Below are positions 25,597 to 35,102 of a DNA stretch of 64,000 bases, piece after piece. The position numbers and the translations under genes were made by a program. This DNA is from JANQPX01 sp965204405 (GTDB taxonomy: Bacteria > Pseudomonadota > Alphaproteobacteria > Geminicoccales > Geminicoccaceae). The notes beneath the pieces are model-generated. The model saw only the letters and a list, made by a program, of their open reading frames with translations, was not told the DNA's origin and made no database searches. The DNA lies in NCBI GenBank assembly GCA_965204405.1, contig CBDBEN010000005.1, positions 3,162,001 to 3,226,000 on the forward strand, given 5' to 3'. How positions within the stretch are numbered: the first letter of the stretch is position 1; each line of letters starts with the position of its first letter.

Positions 25597-25731
25597 CGGA
25601 TTATCCGCCTCATCGTGACATGCTCAATGAGGAAGGCCCCCCGAGGCTTCTTCGAGGAAAGCTCGCATACCCCTCCATCTCTTGGCACATTCTGCGAAAG
25701 CGGCGGAAACCAAGTGCTGTGGACATTCCAC

Positions 25732-27807
25732 TCACTCGTTCCAGACATTGCCGCATTGCTCCTGAACGAAGGGTGCCATTGTCCCATAGAACGCCATGGC
25801 ATCGTCGATGGCTTCCGGGTTGACCCAAGGGCTGGCGGCGTTCGGGTTGGTGTTGATGATGGTTCTGGAGCTTAGTTCGGCCCTTCGCGTTTCGTAATAA
25901 AGCTTCGTCTTCTGCAAATCGCAAAGGGCAAGCATCGCGAGGTTGAAGCCAGCCCGCTCGCTCAAGCGCCCCCCATAAGCGAAGAGATCGTCGCGTGACG
26001 CCGCCTCCTGCCTGGCCGTCGCCGCCATCCGATGGCGCACCTCCACCGGCATATGTGACCACCAATAGGACATCATCGCGAAGGTGGACAAATAATGGAA
26101 CGGACCGCTGGTCTTCGCTTCGAAATCCGGCCAAATGCGTTTCGGCAGCGCTTTGATCTCATCCTCCGTCAGCGGCTTGAAGCCAGCCAGCGACGCCATG
26201 AAATTGACATGGGAGACCAGACCGCCGAGATCGCTTTTGCGGACGACCATCTGTCGTTCGCAGTCCTCATAAAGGATCGGGTCATGGCGATCGATGACCT
26301 CGAACAGCCGGGCCACGTCTGCATCCTCTGCCCCTTTGTTTCCGCAATGGATCCGGATCGCGATCGTCTCACGCCGCTGCTCGTTCAGATGCGGGCCGAT
26401 CTTTGCAGGCGCCTTGATTTCGGCGGCAAGCCGTTGAAACCCGGCAACCGCCTGGGTCAGCCCGACGGCACCATTCTTCATATCGGCAATTGACGCAGCG
26501 TCGAACCAGCGTCTTTCCTCGTCCGAAAAGCGAATGGCGAAGATCAGCTCGAACGCATGCCTATGGTCATTTAAAGCCCCTCTGGTGAAGGGCTGGCCGC
26601 CGGCTTCAGCCAGCACCTCATCGCTTTCTCGGGTGATCCGAAAAGCAGAACAGTCGGCATCGGTCACCGGATCATGCGCATAGAGGATTTCGATCAGTCT
26701 CTGACCGTCGGGATCATCGGGCCTGTCGTTGATGCAGAAAAGCTCGGCGTCATGTGCCGCCCGCAGGCCTGCCCGCTCATCGGCGGTCCAAGTGCGGATC
26801 TCGCCGGTTTCGGGGTCCTTGCCGAAATAGTAGTCCTTGTCCAGCCATAGGCGGAGATAGCGGGCATTTCCGATGGTTCGCTCCGGGTCCTCATGGAAGT
26901 TTCGAACGAACATGGCCGCAAGCTCGGCACGCTCCGCCGGCGTGGGGCTGGCCCCTGTGACGAAGGCCAGATGTTCGAGAATAGCGCCCATCTCCCATAA
27001 GCGGAACTTTACGCCACCGGCACTGGCGATCGCCTGAACCTCACCGATCCGCCGAAGCGCCATCTTTTCCAGGGCCAGGGCCGTGGAAGGCACATCACCA
27101 TTGGCCTCGAAGGTTTGCCGTGCGGCCGCGACAAGCTGCGCCCGCTCCGCCTCGTCGGCCGAATCCCAATAGGCACGGAGTGCTGCTGCGCGCAATTCAC
27201 CCCATAGGATCCGCTGCTGCGATTCCAGTCCCAAGCCGCCGATGCCGTTTTCGAGAACTGTCAAAATGGAAGCCTCGGTTGCCGCCATATCTACCGGCTC
27301 GTCCAAAAGCTGGCCCACCAGGGCGTTCGAGCGGACCAGAGCCTCGACATCGAAGGGCGTAACCACGGCACCGGTCACGCAATCCATGGCCAGCACCAGA
27401 TCATCGGGGGCAAACATCGCCCGCTGGCGTGCGGTGTTGGCATCACCCGATCTTCCGGTCGCGCAATAGCTCTCATCGATGGTCTCGGTCCTGAGCTGCG
27501 CCAAAGCCATCGGATCCGAACCGCTTTCGATCCCCTCGCGCGCAACCGCGAAGGCTTCGAGGCCGGCAATCACGCCCTCAGGCCGATCATCGGCTTCTGA
27601 CATCCATCGCTCCCGCATCCAGGCGCGGTCATCGTCACCGAGTTCTCTGCCGATGATCAAGCCGATGACATCGAGCGCCTCCTGCATAAGCGCGTCACTT
27701 GGCCGTGGCCTCTCGCTTCCCGCAGATCCCACAGACTTGAGAATCAAGATAAACGCCAGCAGGGTTATCAGTGGCAAGCGCCAATGCCTGCCGATGAGTA
27801 TGACCAT
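25732..27807 (-). CDS. Uncharacterised protein with three Cys-paired modules
   Basis: A 691-residue protein of no family I recognise. The start at 27807 follows GGAGGGGG and gives a basic N-terminus with one hydrophobic segment (LPLITLLAFILILKSV), so it is exported or membrane-anchored. The chain contains three related modules. Each has an acidic helix (GDDDRAWMRERW at 57, TPAERAELAAMF at 289, SDEERRWFDAAS at 428) and then two cysteines exactly 28 residues apart (115/143, 358/386, 488/516), with D-x-DC or xDC at the second Cys. Cys 629 and 685 are extra. Disulfide-stabilised repeats in the periplasm are likely. It sits between ffh and rpsP, convergent with ffh. Confidence 0.6.
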   Translation of the reverse strand: MVILIGRHWRLPLITLLAFILILKSVGSAGSERPRPSDALMQEALDVIGLIIGRELGDDDRAWMRERWMSEADDRPEGVIAGLEAFAVAREGIESGSDPMALAQLRTETIDESYCATGRSGDANTARQRAMFAPDDLVLAMDCVTGAVVTPFDVEALVRSNALVGQLLDEPVDMAATEASILTVLENGIGGLGLESQQRILWGELRAAALRAYWDSADEAERAQLVAAARQTFEANGDVPSTALALEKMALRRIGEVQAIASAGGVKFRLWEMGAILEHLAFVTGASPTPAERAELAAMFVRNFHEDPERTIGNARYLRLWLDKDYYFGKDPETGEIRTWTADERAGLRAAHDAELFCINDRPDDPDGQRLIEILYAHDPVTDADCSAFRITRESDEVLAEAGGQPFTRGALNDHRHAFELIFAIRFSDEERRWFDAASIADMKNGAVGLTQAVAGFQRLAAEIKAPAKIGPHLNEQRRETIAIRIHCGNKGAEDADVARLFEVIDRHDPILYEDCERQMVVRKSDLGGLVSHVNFMASLAGFKPLTEDEIKALPKRIWPDFEAKTSGPFHYLSTFAMMSYWWSHMPVEVRHRMAATARQEAASRDDLFAYGGRLSERAGFNLAMLALCDLQKTKLYYETRRAELSSRTIINTNPNAASPWVNPEAIDDAMAFYGTMAPFVQEQCGNVWNE

Positions 27808-28184
27808 CAAATTTCCCCCTCCGCAGCAAGGATATAACGGCTTCCTGGCCGGTTCTCCATCATTGCCACCCATGGGTTTCTCGCGCCGGCAGCCACGAAA
27901 GCCGTATTTGCCTTTCGAGACACCCGTTACGGTGATCTATTGCGCGGGATCATGGATCACCTTGCCGACATCGATCTGTGGGCCTCGTCACACAAGACGT
28001 CCCACCTTCTTTTTAGGTTAATGCTTGACGTTCCGGACGTTCGTCACTAGTTCTCCCCTGATCCGGATACACGCCGCGTGTATAGCGATGGTCAACCCTG
28101 CCTTTCCTGGATTTCGAAGGCTGTGTTTGTCGATCGATTGGACGTCGGCTGGAACATCGCTACCTTCGAAGGACTTTGATATCC
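27808..28184 (+). promoter_or_regulatory. rpsP upstream region with possible promoter
   Basis: A 377-base divergent gap with no gene. TTGACG at 28025-28030 could be a -35, with a poor -10 (TAGTTC or CTAGTT) at about 28047-28053. That would give an rpsP leader of about 125 bases, enough for ribosomal-protein feedback, but no recognisable structure was found. Confidence 0.3.
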
Positions 28185-28586
28185 ATGAGTGTTCGCATTC
28201 GCCTCGCCCGCGGCGGGACCAAAAAACGTCCGTTCTATCGCATCGTCGCCACCGACAAACGCAGCCCACGTGACGGTCGTTTTCTCGAGAAGCTCGGTTC
28301 CTATAACCCGTTGCTGCCCAAGGACAACGAAAACCGCGTCGTCCTCCGTGAGGACCGCATTCGCCACTGGCTCAGCGCCGGCGCCCTGCCAAGCGACCGC
28401 GTGTGCCGTTTCCTGGATGCCGCGGGGATCACCGAGAATACCGCAAAGCAGCGCGGCACCGGCAAGCGCGCGGCTGCCATCGCCGCCAAAAAGGCGGAAG
28501 CCGAAGCAGCAGCCGAGGCCGCGGCTGAAGCCGCTGCAGCGGAGGCACCTGCTGCTGATGCTGCCGAAGCCGAGGCGTCATCCTGA
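28185..28586 (+). CDS. rpsP: 30S ribosomal protein S16
   Basis: A 133-residue protein. Residues 1-80 are S16 (MSVRIRLARGGTKKRPFYRI, DGRFLEKLGSYNPL, RIRHWLSAGALPSDRV). After that an Ala/Glu-rich tail of about 40 residues (AEAAAEAAAEAAAAEAPAAD) extends beyond the usual 80-90-residue core, as in many Alphaproteobacteria. The start at 28185 is the conserved MSVRI. It leads the rpsP-rimM-trmD-rplS operon. Confidence 0.96.
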   Translation: MSVRIRLARGGTKKRPFYRIVATDKRSPRDGRFLEKLGSYNPLLPKDNENRVVLREDRIRHWLSAGALPSDRVCRFLDAAGITENTAKQRGTGKRAAAIAAKKAEAEAAAEAAAEAAAAEAPAADAAEAEASS

Positions 28587-28627
28587 CGGGATGACGGACT
28601 TGGCGATCGGCATGCCGGGATGTTTCG

Positions 28628-29173
28628 ATGAACGCGCAGCAGCAGGAGAACACATGGATCTGCGTGGCCGCTATCGCGACCGCGCATGGGGTCCGTGGCG
28701 CTCTGAGGCTGCGCTGCTTCACCGAACAGCCTGAAGACGTCGCCTCCTACGGCCCCCTCTTCGACCGGCAAGGCCGGCGCCTGTTCGATATTACCATTGT
28801 CGGCAGCGCCAAAGGCGGCGTCATCGTCAAAGCTGATGGCGTTGACGACCGGAATGCTGCCGAAGCACTCCGGGGCACCGAGCTTTTCGTACCGCGTTCA
28901 GCACTGCCCGAACCTGATGACGATGAGTTCTACTACCAGGACCTGGAAGGCCTGGTTGCGGTGGACGACAAGGGCCAACGCATTGGTATCGTCAAGCGGG
29001 TCGTCAATCATGGCGCAGGCGACCTGATCGAGATCGCCTCCGACGATCGTGATCTGCTGATGTTCCCGTTCGACAAAGCAACCGTACCCGACGTCGATCT
29101 CGCGGCAAAGCAACTCACCATCACGCCGCGCCAAGAAATCGTCGTTGAGACCGAGGCCGAGGTCGACGCATGA
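28628..29173 (+). CDS. rimM: 16S rRNA processing / 30S maturation factor RimM
   Basis: A 181-residue protein helping 30S head assembly by binding S19. It has the N-terminal RimM barrel (ICVAAIATAHGVRGALRLRCFTEQPED) and a C-terminal PRC-barrel (FYYQDLEGLVAVDDKGQRIG, then LIEIASDDRDLLMFPFDKATV). Its stop overlaps the trmD start by 4 bases (ATGA). The gene order matches the standard operon. Confidence 0.95.
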   Translation: MNAQQQENTWICVAAIATAHGVRGALRLRCFTEQPEDVASYGPLFDRQGRRLFDITIVGSAKGGVIVKADGVDDRNAAEALRGTELFVPRSALPEPDDDEFYYQDLEGLVAVDDKGQRIGIVKRVVNHGAGDLIEIASDDRDLLMFPFDKATVPDVDLAAKQLTITPRQEIVVETEAEVDA

Positions 29174-29946
29174 CCGGTATCGGCCAAGAATCCCAAAAAG
29201 CACCCTGGGCCGCCCATGTGCTGACCATCTTTCCGGAGATGCTGCCGGGAGCACTTGGCTTTTCCCTGGTTGGACAAGCTCTTAGCCGGGGGGATTGGTC
29301 GCTCGAGCCGGTCGATCTCCGTGAATTCGCGACGGATCGCCACAGAAGCGTCGACGATGTCCCCTTTGGCGGCGGTGCCGGCATGGTGATGCGCCCCAAT
29401 GTGGTCGGCGCAGCCATTGATCATGTTAGCGCAAACACCTCGGACCGGCTTCCCAGGCTCTATCTCACCCCAAGAGGCCGTTCTCTCACCCAAAAACGCA
29501 TAGAAAGTCTTGCAAGAGGCCCTGGCGTTGTGGTCTTATGCGGAAGGTTCGAGGGTGTGGACCAACGGGTTGTCGAGGCAAGATCCTTTGAAGAGATCTG
29601 CCTGGGCGATTTTGTCATGTCCGGCGGCGAGCTGGCAGCCATGGCCCTTATTGACGCTTGCGTGCGCTTGCTCCCGGGGGTAATTGGAGCCGAAGCCTCG
29701 CTGGCTGAAGAAAGTTTTACCGAGGATCTCCTCGAATACCCCCAATATACGCGACCGCAGTCGTGGGAGGGTCATCAGGTGCCTGACATTTTGTTGTCGG
29801 GGCACCACGCGCGGATCAAAGAATGGCGGCGACGCCAATCCGAGACCGTTACGAAAGCCAGGCGTCCCGATCTTTGGGCACGCCATTTGTCTAGGAATGC
29901 AAGGACCGAGGCGGTCGAAAACCCGCCGGGTGCCGAGATGAAGTGA
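29170..29946 (+). CDS. trmD: tRNA (guanine37-N1)-methyltransferase
   Basis: A 258-residue SPOUT-class enzyme that methylates G37 and prevents +1 frameshifting. Motifs are VLTIFPEMLPGALGFSLVGQAL, DVPFGGGAGMVMRP (AdoMet site region), CGRFEGVDQRVVEA, and the deep-trefoil-knot segment EICLGDFVMSGGELAAMALID. About 12 extra N-terminal residues precede the conserved start. It is coupled to rimM and followed after 7 bases by rplS. Confidence 0.96.
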   Translation: MTGIGQESQKAPWAAHVLTIFPEMLPGALGFSLVGQALSRGDWSLEPVDLREFATDRHRSVDDVPFGGGAGMVMRPNVVGAAIDHVSANTSDRLPRLYLTPRGRSLTQKRIESLARGPGVVVLCGRFEGVDQRVVEARSFEEICLGDFVMSGGELAAMALIDACVRLLPGVIGAEASLAEESFTEDLLEYPQYTRPQSWEGHQVPDILLSGHHARIKEWRRRQSETVTKARRPDLWARHLSRNARTEAVENPPGAEMK

Positions 29947-29953
29947 GGTTGCC

Positions 29954-30373
29954 ATGAACGTTATTCAGCAGCTCGAGCAAGAGCAGGTCACGCAGCTCAC
30001 AGAGGATCGGCCCGTCCCCGAGTTCGGACCCGGCGATACCGTGCGGGTCAATGTGAAGGTGGTCGAAGGGACCCGTGAACGCATTCAGGCGTTCGAAGGT
30101 GTGTGCATCGGCCGCAAAAATCGCGGCATCAATTCCGCGTTCACCGTCAGAAAAATCAGTTATGGCGAAGGCGTGGAGCGCATTTTCCCGCTCTACAGCC
30201 CGCAGATTGCCGAGATCCAGGTGGTCCGCCGCGGCCGTGTTCGCCGCGCCAAGCTCTACTATCTCCGCGGCCGCACCGGCAAGGCCGCCCGCATCGCCGA
30301 GCGCCGCGATGATCGTCCGGCCAAGGCAAAAGCCGCTGCCAATTCGGACGCCGATAAAACCGCCGCCGATTGA
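29954..30373 (+). CDS. rplS: 50S ribosomal protein L19
   Basis: A 139-residue protein at the 30S/50S interface. The core motifs are MNVIQQLEQEQVTQL, FGPGDTVRVNVKVVEGTRERIQAFEGVCI, FTVRKISYGEGVERIFPLYSP and RRAKLYYLRGRTGKAARI. A short Lys/Ala/Asp tail of about 20 residues follows the usual end. It is the last gene of the operon. The gap to leuC (143 bases) may hold a separate promoter. Confidence 0.96.
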   Translation: MNVIQQLEQEQVTQLTEDRPVPEFGPGDTVRVNVKVVEGTRERIQAFEGVCIGRKNRGINSAFTVRKISYGEGVERIFPLYSPQIAEIQVVRRGRVRRAKLYYLRGRTGKAARIAERRDDRPAKAKAAANSDADKTAAD

Positions 30374-30516
30374 AAGGCCGAGGCGGCCCAGCCCTTAAAA
30401 TAGCCGTGTGCTTGCGGGGGCCGGTTGGTTCGTTGTCGGGGAGCGTTTGTTCTGGCTGAGATGTCGGAATTGAAGAGCACCAAACTCAACTACAAAAAAA
30501 GCAGGAGCTGAGCGTT

Positions 30517-31923
30517 ATGGCAGGGCCACGGACGCTATTCGATAAGATATGGGACCAGCATCTGGTGGATGTCCAAGACGACGGCACCGCCCTTATTTAT
30601 ATCGACCGCCATCTCGTTCATGAGGTCACCAGCCCCCAGGCCTTCGAAGGGCTGCGTAACACGAACCGCGCCGTCCGCCGGCCCGAGGCGACGCTGGCCG
30701 TGCCCGACCACAATGTGCCGACGACCGACCGCTCCCAGGGTATCGAAGAAGAACAATCGCGCATTCAGGTCGAGACGCTGCAGCAGAACTGCAAAGATTT
30801 CGGCGTGCCGCTGTTCGACGTGAATGACATCCGCCAGGGCATCGTCCACATCATCGGTCCGGAACAAGGCTTCACCCTTCCCGGCAACACGATCGTCTGC
30901 GGCGACAGCCACACCTCGACCCACGGTGCCTTCGGGGCACTCGCCTTCGGTATCGGCACATCCGAAGTCGAGCATGTACTGGCAACCCAGACGCTCTATC
31001 AAGCGCGCCCCGCCAATATGCGCATCACCGTCGATGGCGAGTTGCCCTTCGGCGTGACCGCGAAGGACGTGGTGCTGGCGATCATTGGCAAGATCGGTAC
31101 CGCGGGTGGTAATGGCCATGTGATCGAATATGCCGGCAGCGTCATCCGCGATCTCGGCATGGCCGGCCGCATGACCATCTGCAACATGACCATCGAGGCC
31201 GGTGCCCGCGCCGGTTTGATCGCCCCCGACGAGACCACCTTCGAGTATATCAAGGGCCGTCCGATGGCACCCAAGGCGGGAGCCTTCGAGCAAGCCGAGC
31301 AGTTCTGGCGCACCCTCCCCTCAGATGAAGGTGCCAAATACGACAGGGAAGTCGTGCTCAAGGCCGAGGATATCGAGCCGCAGGTCACATGGGGCACGAG
31401 CCCGCAGGATGTCGTGCCGGTCACCGGCGAGGTGCCGAACCCGAGGCTTGAAGACGATCCGAACCGCCGCTCGGCAATGGAGCGCTCGCTCATCTATATG
31501 GGCCTGGAGCCAGGCACGCCGATGTCCGAAGTGAAGGTCGACAAGGTGTTCGTCGGCTCCTGCACCAATGGCCGGATAGAGGATCTGCGCGCGGCTGCCA
31601 AGGTCGTCGAGGGCAAGCGGGTCGCCACACATGTGGAAGCGATGATCGTGCCGGGCTCGGGGCTGGTCAAAAATCAGGCGGAAGAAGAGGGCCTGGACAA
31701 GATTTTCCTGGATGCCGGTTTCGAGTGGCGGGAGCCCGGCTGCTCCATGTGCCTCGCAATGAACCCGGACAAGCTGAAGCCGGGCGAGCGCTGCGCCTCC
31801 ACGTCGAACCGTAATTTCGAGGGCCGTCAGGGGCCGGGCGGGCGCACCCACCTCCTCTCCCCCGCTATGGCTGCTGCAGCAGCCGTCGCTGGCCACATCG
31901 CGGATGTCAGAAAGTTGGTCTGA
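30517..31923 (+). CDS. leuC: 3-Isopropylmalate dehydratase large subunit
   Basis: A 468-residue aconitase-family subunit of leucine synthesis. It carries the [4Fe-4S] cluster: cysteines in FVGSCTNGRIEDLRAA and in GCSMCLAMNPD. Other motifs are DHNVPTTDRS, GIVHIIGPEQGFTLPG and CGDSHTSTHGAFGALAFGIGTSEVEHVLATQ. An AGGAGC site precedes the ATG. It forms the heterodimer with LeuD, encoded 35 bases downstream. Confidence 0.96.
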   Translation: MAGPRTLFDKIWDQHLVDVQDDGTALIYIDRHLVHEVTSPQAFEGLRNTNRAVRRPEATLAVPDHNVPTTDRSQGIEEEQSRIQVETLQQNCKDFGVPLFDVNDIRQGIVHIIGPEQGFTLPGNTIVCGDSHTSTHGAFGALAFGIGTSEVEHVLATQTLYQARPANMRITVDGELPFGVTAKDVVLAIIGKIGTAGGNGHVIEYAGSVIRDLGMAGRMTICNMTIEAGARAGLIAPDETTFEYIKGRPMAPKAGAFEQAEQFWRTLPSDEGAKYDREVVLKAEDIEPQVTWGTSPQDVVPVTGEVPNPRLEDDPNRRSAMERSLIYMGLEPGTPMSEVKVDKVFVGSCTNGRIEDLRAAAKVVEGKRVATHVEAMIVPGSGLVKNQAEEEGLDKIFLDAGFEWREPGCSMCLAMNPDKLKPGERCASTSNRNFEGRQGPGGRTHLLSPAMAAAAAVAGHIADVRKLV

Positions 31924-31958
31924 GGCTGCCGTTCAAGCACGGATATGTAGGAAGAAAA

Positions 31959-32588
31959 ATGAAGCCGTTTAACAAGCTCTCCGGGATCGCCGCTCCTTTG
32001 CCGATGGTTAATGTCGACACCGACAAAATCATCCCCGCGAAATGGCTGAAGACGATCAAACGGACCGGGCTTGGCGTCGCCCTGTTCGAAAGCATGCGCT
32101 ACGAGGACGACGGCGTTACCGAAAAATCGGAATTTGTCCTTAACAAGGAACCCTATCGGAAAGCTGAAATTCTGATCGCCGACGATAATTTCGGCTGCGG
32201 CAGCTCCCGTGAGCATGCGCCCTGGGCTTTGCTCGATTTCGGCATCCGCTGCGTGATCGCCCCCTCTTTTGCCGATATCTTCAACAACAATTGCTACAAG
32301 AACGGCATCCTGCCGATCGTGCTGCCCAAAGAACAGGTCGATCTCTTACTGCAAGAAGCAGCCGACGCTGAAGATCCAACCTTCACCGTCGATCTCGAAA
32401 AACAGGAAATCCGCCGCCCCACCGGCAATGAGGTCTTCACCTTCGACGTCGATCCTCACAAGAAGCACTGTCTCCTGAACGGCCTCGACGACATTGGCCA
32501 GACGATGGAGCGCAAGGCCAAGATTGACGACTTCGAGACCCGCCAGCGCGCCGCCGAGCCCTGGCTGTACCGTGAAGAGGTGGCGTGA
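31959..32588 (+). CDS. leuD: 3-Isopropylmalate dehydratase small subunit
   Basis: A 209-residue swivel-domain partner of LeuC. Motifs: MVNVDTDKIIPAKWLKTIKRTGLG near the start, and the substrate-binding FGCGSSREHAPWALLDFGIRCVIAPSFADIF. It supplies the mobile domain that closes on the isopropylmalate/citraconate-like substrate. The stop is one base before the leuB ATG, so the genes are tightly coupled. Confidence 0.96.
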   Translation: MKPFNKLSGIAAPLPMVNVDTDKIIPAKWLKTIKRTGLGVALFESMRYEDDGVTEKSEFVLNKEPYRKAEILIADDNFGCGSSREHAPWALLDFGIRCVIAPSFADIFNNNCYKNGILPIVLPKEQVDLLLQEAADAEDPTFTVDLEKQEIRRPTGNEVFTFDVDPHKKHCLLNGLDDIGQTMERKAKIDDFETRQRAAEPWLYREEVA

Positions 32589-32589
32589 G

Positions 32590-33723
32590 ATGAGCTTTCC
32601 CAGAAACGACAGCGATCCCATCGGCAGCGTTCTTCTCCTGCCGGGAGATGGAATCGGCCCCGAGGTGATGCTCGAAGTTCGCCGGGTCATGGACTGGTTT
32701 GGTCGCACCCAAGGATTGTCTTTCGAGCTCGAAGAGGATCTGGTCGGCGGTGCCGCCTATGATCGGCACGGCACCCCCCTTACCGACGAAACGCTTAAAA
32801 AGGCGCTCACCGCCGACGCGGTGCTGTTCGGGGCGGTCGGCGGGCCGAACTATGATGACCTGCCGTTCGACAAGAAGCCTGAGCGCGGCCTGCTTGCTCT
32901 GCGCAAGGAACTCGGCCTGTTCGCCAATCTCCGCCCTGCCAAGGTGTTCGATGCGCTGGTTTCCAGCTCGTCCTTGAAGCCAGAGCTGGTCAAGGGTCTT
33001 GATATCATGATCCTCCGCGAACTCACTGGCGGGATCTATTTCGGCGAACCACGCGGCATCGAAACGCTGGAGAGCGGCGAGCGCCGCGGCATCAACACCC
33101 AGGTCTACACCACCTCCGAGATCCGCCGCGTGGCCGCCGTCGGCTTCGAGCTTGCGCGAAAACGGGACGGCCGGGTGTGCTCGGTGGAAAAAGCCAACGT
33201 CATGGAATCAGGCGTGCTTTGGCGCGAGGAAGTGCAAAAGCTTCACGATGCCGACTTCGCCGATGTCGAGCTCTCCCACATGTATGCGGACAATTGCTGC
33301 ATGCAGCTGGTGCGCGAGCCCAAGCAGTTCGATGTGATCGTCACTGATAATCTTTTCGGTGATATTCTTTCGGATTGCGCAGCGATGCTGACAGGCTCGC
33401 TGGGCATGCTCCCGTCCGCTTCCCTCGGCGCGGCCGATAAGGACGGCAAACGAAAAGCGATGTACGAGCCGGTGCATGGCAGTGCGCCCGACATCACCGG
33501 TCAGGGCATGGCTAACCCGATCGCCATGCTGCAGAGCTTTTCGATGATGCTCCGCTATTCCTTCGATCGCGATGATGCCGCCGATCTTTTGGACGGCGCC
33601 ATCAGCAAAGTGCTCGCCGGCGGTCTTCGCACCGGCGATATCATGCAGGAAGGCATGGCCAAGGTTTCGACCTCGGTGATGGGCGAGACCATCATTCGCG
33701 AGCTGGACAACGCCAGCGCTTAA
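32590..33723 (+). CDS. leuB: 3-Isopropylmalate dehydrogenase
   Basis: A 377-residue NAD-dependent decarboxylating dehydrogenase giving 2-oxoisocaproate. It shows LLLPGDGIGPEVMLEVRRVMDWF, GAVGGPNYDD, LRKELGLFANLRPAK (substrate Arg), FGEPRGIE, EKANVMESG, MYADNCCMQL, TDNLFGDILSDCAAML and EPVHGSAPDITGQG (NAD site). The ATG at 32590 follows GAAGAGGTGG; the frame reading in from leuD is ignored. Confidence 0.97.
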   Translation: MSFPRNDSDPIGSVLLLPGDGIGPEVMLEVRRVMDWFGRTQGLSFELEEDLVGGAAYDRHGTPLTDETLKKALTADAVLFGAVGGPNYDDLPFDKKPERGLLALRKELGLFANLRPAKVFDALVSSSSLKPELVKGLDIMILRELTGGIYFGEPRGIETLESGERRGINTQVYTTSEIRRVAAVGFELARKRDGRVCSVEKANVMESGVLWREEVQKLHDADFADVELSHMYADNCCMQLVREPKQFDVIVTDNLFGDILSDCAAMLTGSLGMLPSASLGAADKDGKRKAMYEPVHGSAPDITGQGMANPIAMLQSFSMMLRYSFDRDDAADLLDGAISKVLAGGLRTGDIMQEGMAKVSTSVMGETIIRELDNASA

Positions 33724-33795
33724 GCTGATGTCAACATTCTATCCCGTACATGTCCCTTAGTGACGAGAAGCGGGATCAATAGTCAGGAATTTGTG

Positions 33796-34812
33796 ATGGG
33801 TTATCGTGTCGCGGTCGTCGGTGCCACGGGTGCGGTTGGCGCTGAAATGCTGAACATTCTCGCCGAGCGGGATTTTCCCGCCGACGAGGTCATTGCCCTT
33901 GCCTCCAGCGCATCGATCGGCAAAGAAGTCTCCTATGGTGAAAAAGCCGAACTCAAAGTCCAGTCGCTCGACGATTATGACTTCGAAGGCACCGACATCG
34001 GCCTCTTCTCCCCAGGCGCCTCGGTCTCCAAGATCCACGCGCCGCGCGCCGCGGAAGCTGGCTGCACCGTGATCGACAATACCTCCCACTTTCGCATGGA
34101 TCCGGACGTCCCGCTGATCGTGCCCGAGGTCAACCGTCATGCGCTCGAAGGCTTCCGCGAGCGCAACATCATCGCCAATCCCAACTGTTCCACCATCGAG
34201 ATGCTGGTGGCGTTGAAGCCGCTGCACGACATGGCCCGGATCAAGCGGGTGGTCGTCTCCACCTATCAATCAGCCTCTGGTGCCGGCAAGGCTGGGATGG
34301 ACGAGCTGTTCAACCAGACCAAGGGTATCTACGAGACCAGAAAGGTCGAACCCAAGGTCTTCCAAAAGCAGCTCGCCTTCAACGTCATTCCCCAGATCGA
34401 CGTCTTCCTGGAAGACGGTTCGACCAAAGAGGAATGGAAGATGGTGGTCGAGACCAAGAAGATCCTCGACCCCGAGGTCGAGGTCACCGCCACCTGCGTG
34501 CGCTGCCCGATCTTCGTCGGCCATGCCGAGGCGGTCAATCTGGAGTTCGAGCACGACCTTTCCGTCGAAGACGCCCGCGACGCCCTCTATGAAGCCCCGG
34601 GCGTGCAACTGGTCGACAAGCCGGACGAGCTATTCTACGCCACACCGATCGATTGCGTCGGCGAATTCGACGTTCTGGTCTCTCGCATCCGCAAAGACGA
34701 CACCGTGCCCTATGGGCTGAACATGTGGGTGGTCGGCGACAATCTCCGTAAAGGTGCTGCCCTGAACGCCGTCCAGATCGCTGAATGCCTGGTGGATGAC
34801 GGCCTGATCTGA
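33796..34812 (+). CDS. asd: Aspartate-semialdehyde dehydrogenase
   Basis: A 338-residue NADP enzyme of the Lys/Thr/Met branch, supplying DAP together with dapF. The start at 33796 gives MGYRVAVVGATGAVGAEML (Rossmann loop). The catalytic Cys is in IANPNCSTIEML, and the family block VSTYQSASGAGKAGMDEL follows. The active-site His region is TCVRCPIFVGHAEAVNLEFE. It lies 72 bases after leuB; the order leuB-asd is usual in Alphaproteobacteria. Confidence 0.96.
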   Translation: MGYRVAVVGATGAVGAEMLNILAERDFPADEVIALASSASIGKEVSYGEKAELKVQSLDDYDFEGTDIGLFSPGASVSKIHAPRAAEAGCTVIDNTSHFRMDPDVPLIVPEVNRHALEGFRERNIIANPNCSTIEMLVALKPLHDMARIKRVVVSTYQSASGAGKAGMDELFNQTKGIYETRKVEPKVFQKQLAFNVIPQIDVFLEDGSTKEEWKMVVETKKILDPEVEVTATCVRCPIFVGHAEAVNLEFEHDLSVEDARDALYEAPGVQLVDKPDELFYATPIDCVGEFDVLVSRIRKDDTVPYGLNMWVVGDNLRKGAALNAVQIAECLVDDGLI

Positions 34813-34821
34813 CGCTTTGCT

Positions 34822-34850
34822 CCCGATCCGGGCTACGCCGCCCGGTCGGG
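34822..34850 (+). terminator. Hairpin downstream of asd
   Basis: CCCGATCCGGGC (34822-34833) pairs with GCCCGGTCGGG (34840-34850), with one bulged T and a 6-base loop. It begins 10 bases after the asd stop and is GC-rich. A run of T's is not present, so it may act as a Rho-independent-like pause or 3' stabiliser. Confidence 0.5.
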
Positions 34851-35060
34851 TAATCTCCCTCCCAAGCCGATGCAAAGCGAGAACCAAGGTGCCCTTTCCG
34901 AATGCTCCTGATCGCGAGCAATTCGAGCAATCGCCCCAGACGGCATCACCGATGACTTCTTTCTTCTGACGGCGAACTTGGATGCGTCGGATGGTGAGCT
35001 GCATGCCATTGCCTGGGCGATCGTCGTCAGCGGATTATCAAGCCAATCTCAGACAACGTG

Positions 35061-35102
35061 CAGCCAGCCTTGGGCTCTACGGCTAGAGCCCAAGGCTGGC
35101 TG
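35061..35102 (-). terminator. Perfect 19-bp stem-loop overlapping the NAS-like stop codon
   Basis: The arms at 35061-35079 and 35084-35102 are exact reverse complements around a 4-base loop (CGGC). The right arm contains the last codons and part of the stop of the leftward gene. No T-tract follows on either strand. The symmetry means transcripts from either side can fold it. Confidence 0.55.
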
